A DNA stretch of 7,279 nt from an uncultured Ruminococcus sp. (lineage in GTDB: Bacteria > Bacillota > Clostridia > Oscillospirales > Ruminococcaceae), in assembly GCA_900554975.1 (NCBI GenBank), contig USJI01000042.1:1-7279 (forward strand). The letters are read 5' to 3'. The position numbers were made by a program, and so were the translations under genes. Each line of letters begins with the position of its first letter. The stretch's first letter is position 1. Shown in pieces: positions 5,315 through 7,279 of the stretch. A model generated the notes under the pieces. That model made no database searches, was not told the origin of the DNA, and was given only the letters and a program-made list of their open reading frames with translations.

Positions 5315-6193
5315 GTGATTAGAAGCATGACCGGTTATGGACGTGAACAGCAGATTATAGATCAGAGGGACATAACCGTTGAAATAAAATCTGTTAATCA
5401 CAGGTATTATGAGTTTTCGGCAAGAGTGCCGAGAGCTTATGGATATCTGGAGGAAAAACTCAAATCGTTTGTCAAGGGCAAAATTTCCAGAGGAAAAATT
5501 GAGGTCGGAATTACCATAAATAATCTGAATGGTAAGGAAGCTGATATAAAAGTTGACAAAACTATGGCTCTCGGGTATGTTAATGCCCTTAGAAATGCCA
5601 ATGAATTTCTGAATCTTGAAGATGATATAACTCTTACATCTTTAATGAAATTTTCTGATATTTTCACTGTTCAGAAAATTGCAGAGGACGAAGAAAAAAT
5701 CTGGAATGATGTAAAAAGCGTTGTGGAAAAAGCACTGAAAAAATTTGTTGCAATGCGTGAAACAGAGGGACAGTCACTCAAATCCGACCTTCTTGCGAAG
5801 CTTTCGGTTGTTGAGGAAACTTTGAAGAATGTAGAAAAACTTGCACCGCTGACAGCTGAAAATTATCGTGAAAAACTTTATGCCAAACTCAAGGAAGTGC
5901 TGGGAGATACTGATATTGACAACCAGCGAATACTTACTGAGGCAGCGATATTTGCGGAAAAAATTGCCATAGATGAAGAAACAGTAAGACTTGAAAGTCA
6001 TATCTGTCAGTTCAGGGAACTGCTTGAAAGCGATGAACCACTGGGCAGAAAGCTTGATTTCCTTGTACAGGAGATTAATCGGGAAATAAACACTATTGGT
6101 TCAAAGGCGCAGAATCTTGATATAACCAGATGTGTGGTTGATATGAAGTCTGAAGTTGAAAAAATAAGAGAACAAATTCAGAATATTGAATAG
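5315..6193 (+). CDS. yicC: YicC/YloC family endoribonuclease
   Basis: This 292-residue cytoplasmic protein belongs to the YicC/YloC family, whose members have been shown to act as endoribonucleases (E. coli YicC affects small-RNA turnover). With the GTG start it opens IRSMTGYGR (2-10), the classic family start, then SVNHRY (26-31). The C-terminal DUF1732 domain carries [14 protein letters not shown] (252-265) and ends [11 protein letters not shown] (282-292), the most conserved parts of the family. Length matches the usual 285-295 residues. A frame from ATG 5300 would add MGGYH, which family members lack and which is encoded over the ribosome site. It is the first gene of a four-gene operon; remA starts 10 bases after its stop. 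Lysine codons are mostly AAA, unlike the cellulase. RNA targets here are unknown. Confidence 0.95.
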   Translation: MIRSMTGYGREQQIIDQRDITVEIKSVNHRYYEFSARVPRAYGYLEEKLKSFVKGKISRGKIEVGITINNLNGKEADIKVDKTMALGYVNALRNANEFLNLEDDITLTSLMKFSDIFTVQKIAEDEEKIWNDVKSVVEKALKKFVAMRETEGQSLKSDLLAKLSVVEETLKNVEKLAPLTAENYREKLYAKLKEVLGDTDIDNQRILTEAAIFAEKIAIDEETVRLESHICQFRELLESDEPLGRKLDFLVQEINREINTIGSKAQNLDITRCVVDMKSEVEKIREQIQNIE

Positions 6194-6203
6194 TGAGGAA
6201 ATT

Positions 6204-6458
6204 ATGCAGTTAATAAATATTGGCTTTGGAAACATGATTTCATCTTCCAAGCTTATTGCAATTGTCGGCCCTGAGTCTGCTCCTATAAAAAGGATAGTCC
6301 AGGAATCGAGAGATGCCGGAAGGCTTGTTGATGCAACATATGGAAGAAGAACAAGGGCTGTTATTATAATGGAAAGTGACCACGTTATTCTATCAGCAAT
6401 CCAGCCGGAAACAATTGCTGCAAGACTTGATGAGGAGGATGAATCTGAAGATGAATAA
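6204..6458 (+). CDS. remA: RemA/DUF370 family DNA-binding regulator
   Basis: This 84-residue protein closely resembles Bacillus subtilis RemA (YlzA), a DNA-binding protein that assembles into rings and activates matrix and osmoprotection genes. Family hallmarks are LINIGFGN (3-10), PESAPIKR (23-30), [12 protein letters not shown] (43-54) and [13 protein letters not shown] (58-70). The arginine pair R48-R49 corresponds to the DNA-contacting pair of RemA; the RemA R18 position is a lysine here (K16), a conservative change. The tail (76-84) is strongly acidic, [12 protein letters not shown] 6204 is chosen because the family begins at this point and GAGGA (6195-6199) precedes it; an upstream TTG at 6186 has no support. 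In many Firmicutes remA sits between yicC and gmk, as here. Its targets in this non-Bacillus host are unknown. Confidence 0.95.
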   Translation: MQLINIGFGNMISSSKLIAIVGPESAPIKRIVQESRDAGRLVDATYGRRTRAVIIMESDHVILSAIQPETIAARLDEEDESEDE

Positions 6459-7056
6459 GGGTCTGCTTATTGTTGTATCTGCTCCGTCAGGATGCGGCAA
6501 GGGAACTGTTTTGCATGAAATTCTTAAAGATGACAGTTTTTACTGTTCGGTTTCCGCTACAACAAGAAAGCCTCGTGAAGGCGAGATAAACGGCGTAAAT
6601 TACTATTTCCTTTCAAAGGAAGAATTTGAACAGAAAATAAAAGATGATGCTATGCTTGAATATGCACAGTATTGTGAAAACTATTATGGAACACTCAAAC
6701 AGGAAGTTGACAGTAACCTTGAAAAAGGAAAAAATGTCATTCTTGAAATTGATGTTCAGGGAGCTATGCAGATAAAGAAACAGCGTCCGGAGGGAGTATT
6801 TATATTCATGCTTCCGCCTTCGGTAAAAGAGCTTGAAAGACGTCTCAGAAAAAGAGGAACAGAAACTGATGACGTTATTGCCCTTCGTGTTGCTGAAGCA
6901 GAAGGCGAGATAAAACAGGCTTCAAAGTATGATTACGTTATGGTCAATGCAGCACTTGAAGATGCTGTTGAAGACTTTAAAACCATAGTAAATGCACAGA
7001 AGTTCAAGGCTGAACGTGCAGAAAATTTAATTGATGAGGTGCTTAAAAATGCTTAG
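6451..7056 (+). CDS. gmk: Guanylate kinase
   Basis: Guanylate kinase (201 residues) phosphorylates GMP to GDP with ATP, an essential cytoplasmic step in GTP, dGTP and (p)ppGpp supply. The P-loop is APSGCGKGT (11-19). The GMP-binding signature [17 protein letters not shown] (37-53) holds R39 and R42; E70, YYGT (78-81) and D101 in EIDVQGA (99-105) complete the nucleotide site. The LID arginines lie in RRLRKRGTE. Length is typical of bacterial enzymes. The ATG at 6451 starts [14 protein letters not shown], the usual family opening; GAGGAGG at 6432-6438 is 12 bases upstream. An in-frame ATG at 6439 abuts that site with no spacing and is unlikely. It overlaps the end of remA by 8 bases, and rpoZ starts inside its own end, so translation of the three is probably coupled. 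Confidence 0.97.
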   Translation: MNKGLLIVVSAPSGCGKGTVLHEILKDDSFYCSVSATTRKPREGEINGVNYYFLSKEEFEQKIKDDAMLEYAQYCENYYGTLKQEVDSNLEKGKNVILEIDVQGAMQIKKQRPEGVFIFMLPPSVKELERRLRKRGTETDDVIALRVAEAEGEIKQASKYDYVMVNAALEDAVEDFKTIVNAQKFKAERAENLIDEVLKNA

Positions 7057-7264
7057 ACCAGCTATGACACAGTTGATTTCAAAAAATGACAGTTGCTATT
7101 CTTTAGTTATCGGAATCGCAAAAAGGGCGAGAGAAATTGCCGATGAACTTTATGAAAACAAACAGACTCTTGAAGAAAAGCCTGTAAAGACAGCTGTTGA
7201 AGAATTTGCAGCCGGAAAATTCAAGATTGTTGAATATAATCCGGACGATGAAAGCAATAAATGA
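7049..7264 (+). CDS. rpoZ: DNA-directed RNA polymerase omega subunit
   Basis: The omega subunit (71 residues) helps fold and hold the beta-prime subunit in RNA polymerase. The opening [10 protein letters not shown] leads to the conserved core YSLVIGIAKRAREIAD (17-32), whose AKRAR motif is the most diagnostic element of this small family. The C-terminal half is charged and variable, as usual. The start overlaps the last 8 bases of gmk, with GAGG at 7036-7039, 9 bases upstream; an upstream TTG at 7031 is not needed. gmk-rpoZ is a widely conserved pairing and joins nucleotide supply to the transcription machinery. Length is close to that of Bacillus omega (about 67 residues). Confidence 0.93.
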   Translation: MLRPAMTQLISKNDSCYSLVIGIAKRAREIADELYENKQTLEEKPVKTAVEEFAAGKFKIVEYNPDDESNK

Positions 7265-7279
7265 GTTTTGATGAGAATT
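7261..7279 (+). CDS. Possible start of the next operon gene (3' end outside window)
   Basis: Two start codons lie at the right edge. ATG 7261 overlaps the rpoZ stop as ATGA and reads MSFDEN; ATG 7271 reads MRI. Neither has a strong ribosome site in view. In related Firmicutes rpoZ is often followed by priA or coaBC, and an MRI- or MKI-type opening would suit priA, but six residues or fewer cannot identify a gene. Confidence 0.25.

Noticed and set aside
6186..6203. TTG start extending RemA by six residues
   Set aside because: It overlaps yicC, has no ribosome site, and the family begins at the ATG 6204.
6376..6450. ATG 6376 start extending guanylate kinase by 25 residues
   Set aside because: The extension lies in the remA gene out of frame, and the kinase family begins at MNKGLL.
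1..7279. CRISPR arrays, tRNA or rRNA genes, insertion sequences, prophage or attachment sites
   Set aside because: I saw no regularly spaced repeats, cloverleaf-like or rRNA-like stretches, transposase or integrase motifs in this window.

Overview
The window looks like a chromosomal segment of an anaerobic, fibre-degrading Ruminococcus-type Firmicute (Oscillospiraceae). The strongest clue is a secreted family-48 cellulase carrying its own dockerin, the hallmark of a cellulosome builder. The AT-rich intergenic DNA, strong Shine-Dalgarno sites, and a yicC-remA-gmk-rpoZ housekeeping cluster fit the same lineage. R. flavefaciens or a close relative is my best guess; R. albus is less likely because its Cel48 enzymes are not known for dockerins. 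This is inference from gene content, not a database match.

Layout. Positions 1-1720 (minus strand) hold two genes of a GldA/GldF-like ABC-2 export operon: the ATPase (683-1720) and the start of its membrane permease (1-679, cut by the window edge). Positions 1721-2282 are a 562-base divergent intergenic region with no gene but unusually rich in symmetry: three inverted repeats, a tandem octamer, an 11-base direct repeat, candidate promoters, one perfect consensus sigma-A promoter (TTGACA, 17 bases, TATAAT), and a leader RNA with two overlapping, mutually exclusive hairpins. Positions 2283-5141 encode the 952-residue cellulase: signal peptide, GH48 module, Big_2-like Ig module, dockerin. A clear intrinsic terminator (5196-5230) ends that unit.

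From 5242 a new promoter drives a tightly packed operon: yicC (endoribonuclease family), remA (DUF370 DNA-binding regulator), gmk (guanylate kinase) and rpoZ (RNA polymerase omega). The last two junctions each overlap by exactly 8 bases, suggesting translational coupling. A further reading frame probably begins at the right edge.

How it fits together. The cellulase is a single-gene transcription unit built for high expression (perfect promoter, strong ribosome site, biased codons, terminator) and its product would be secreted and docked on a scaffoldin. The housekeeping operon is independent of it. The genes themselves belong to known families; the least explained content is the regulatory DNA and leader RNA at 1753-2282, which is where I would look for something undescribed.
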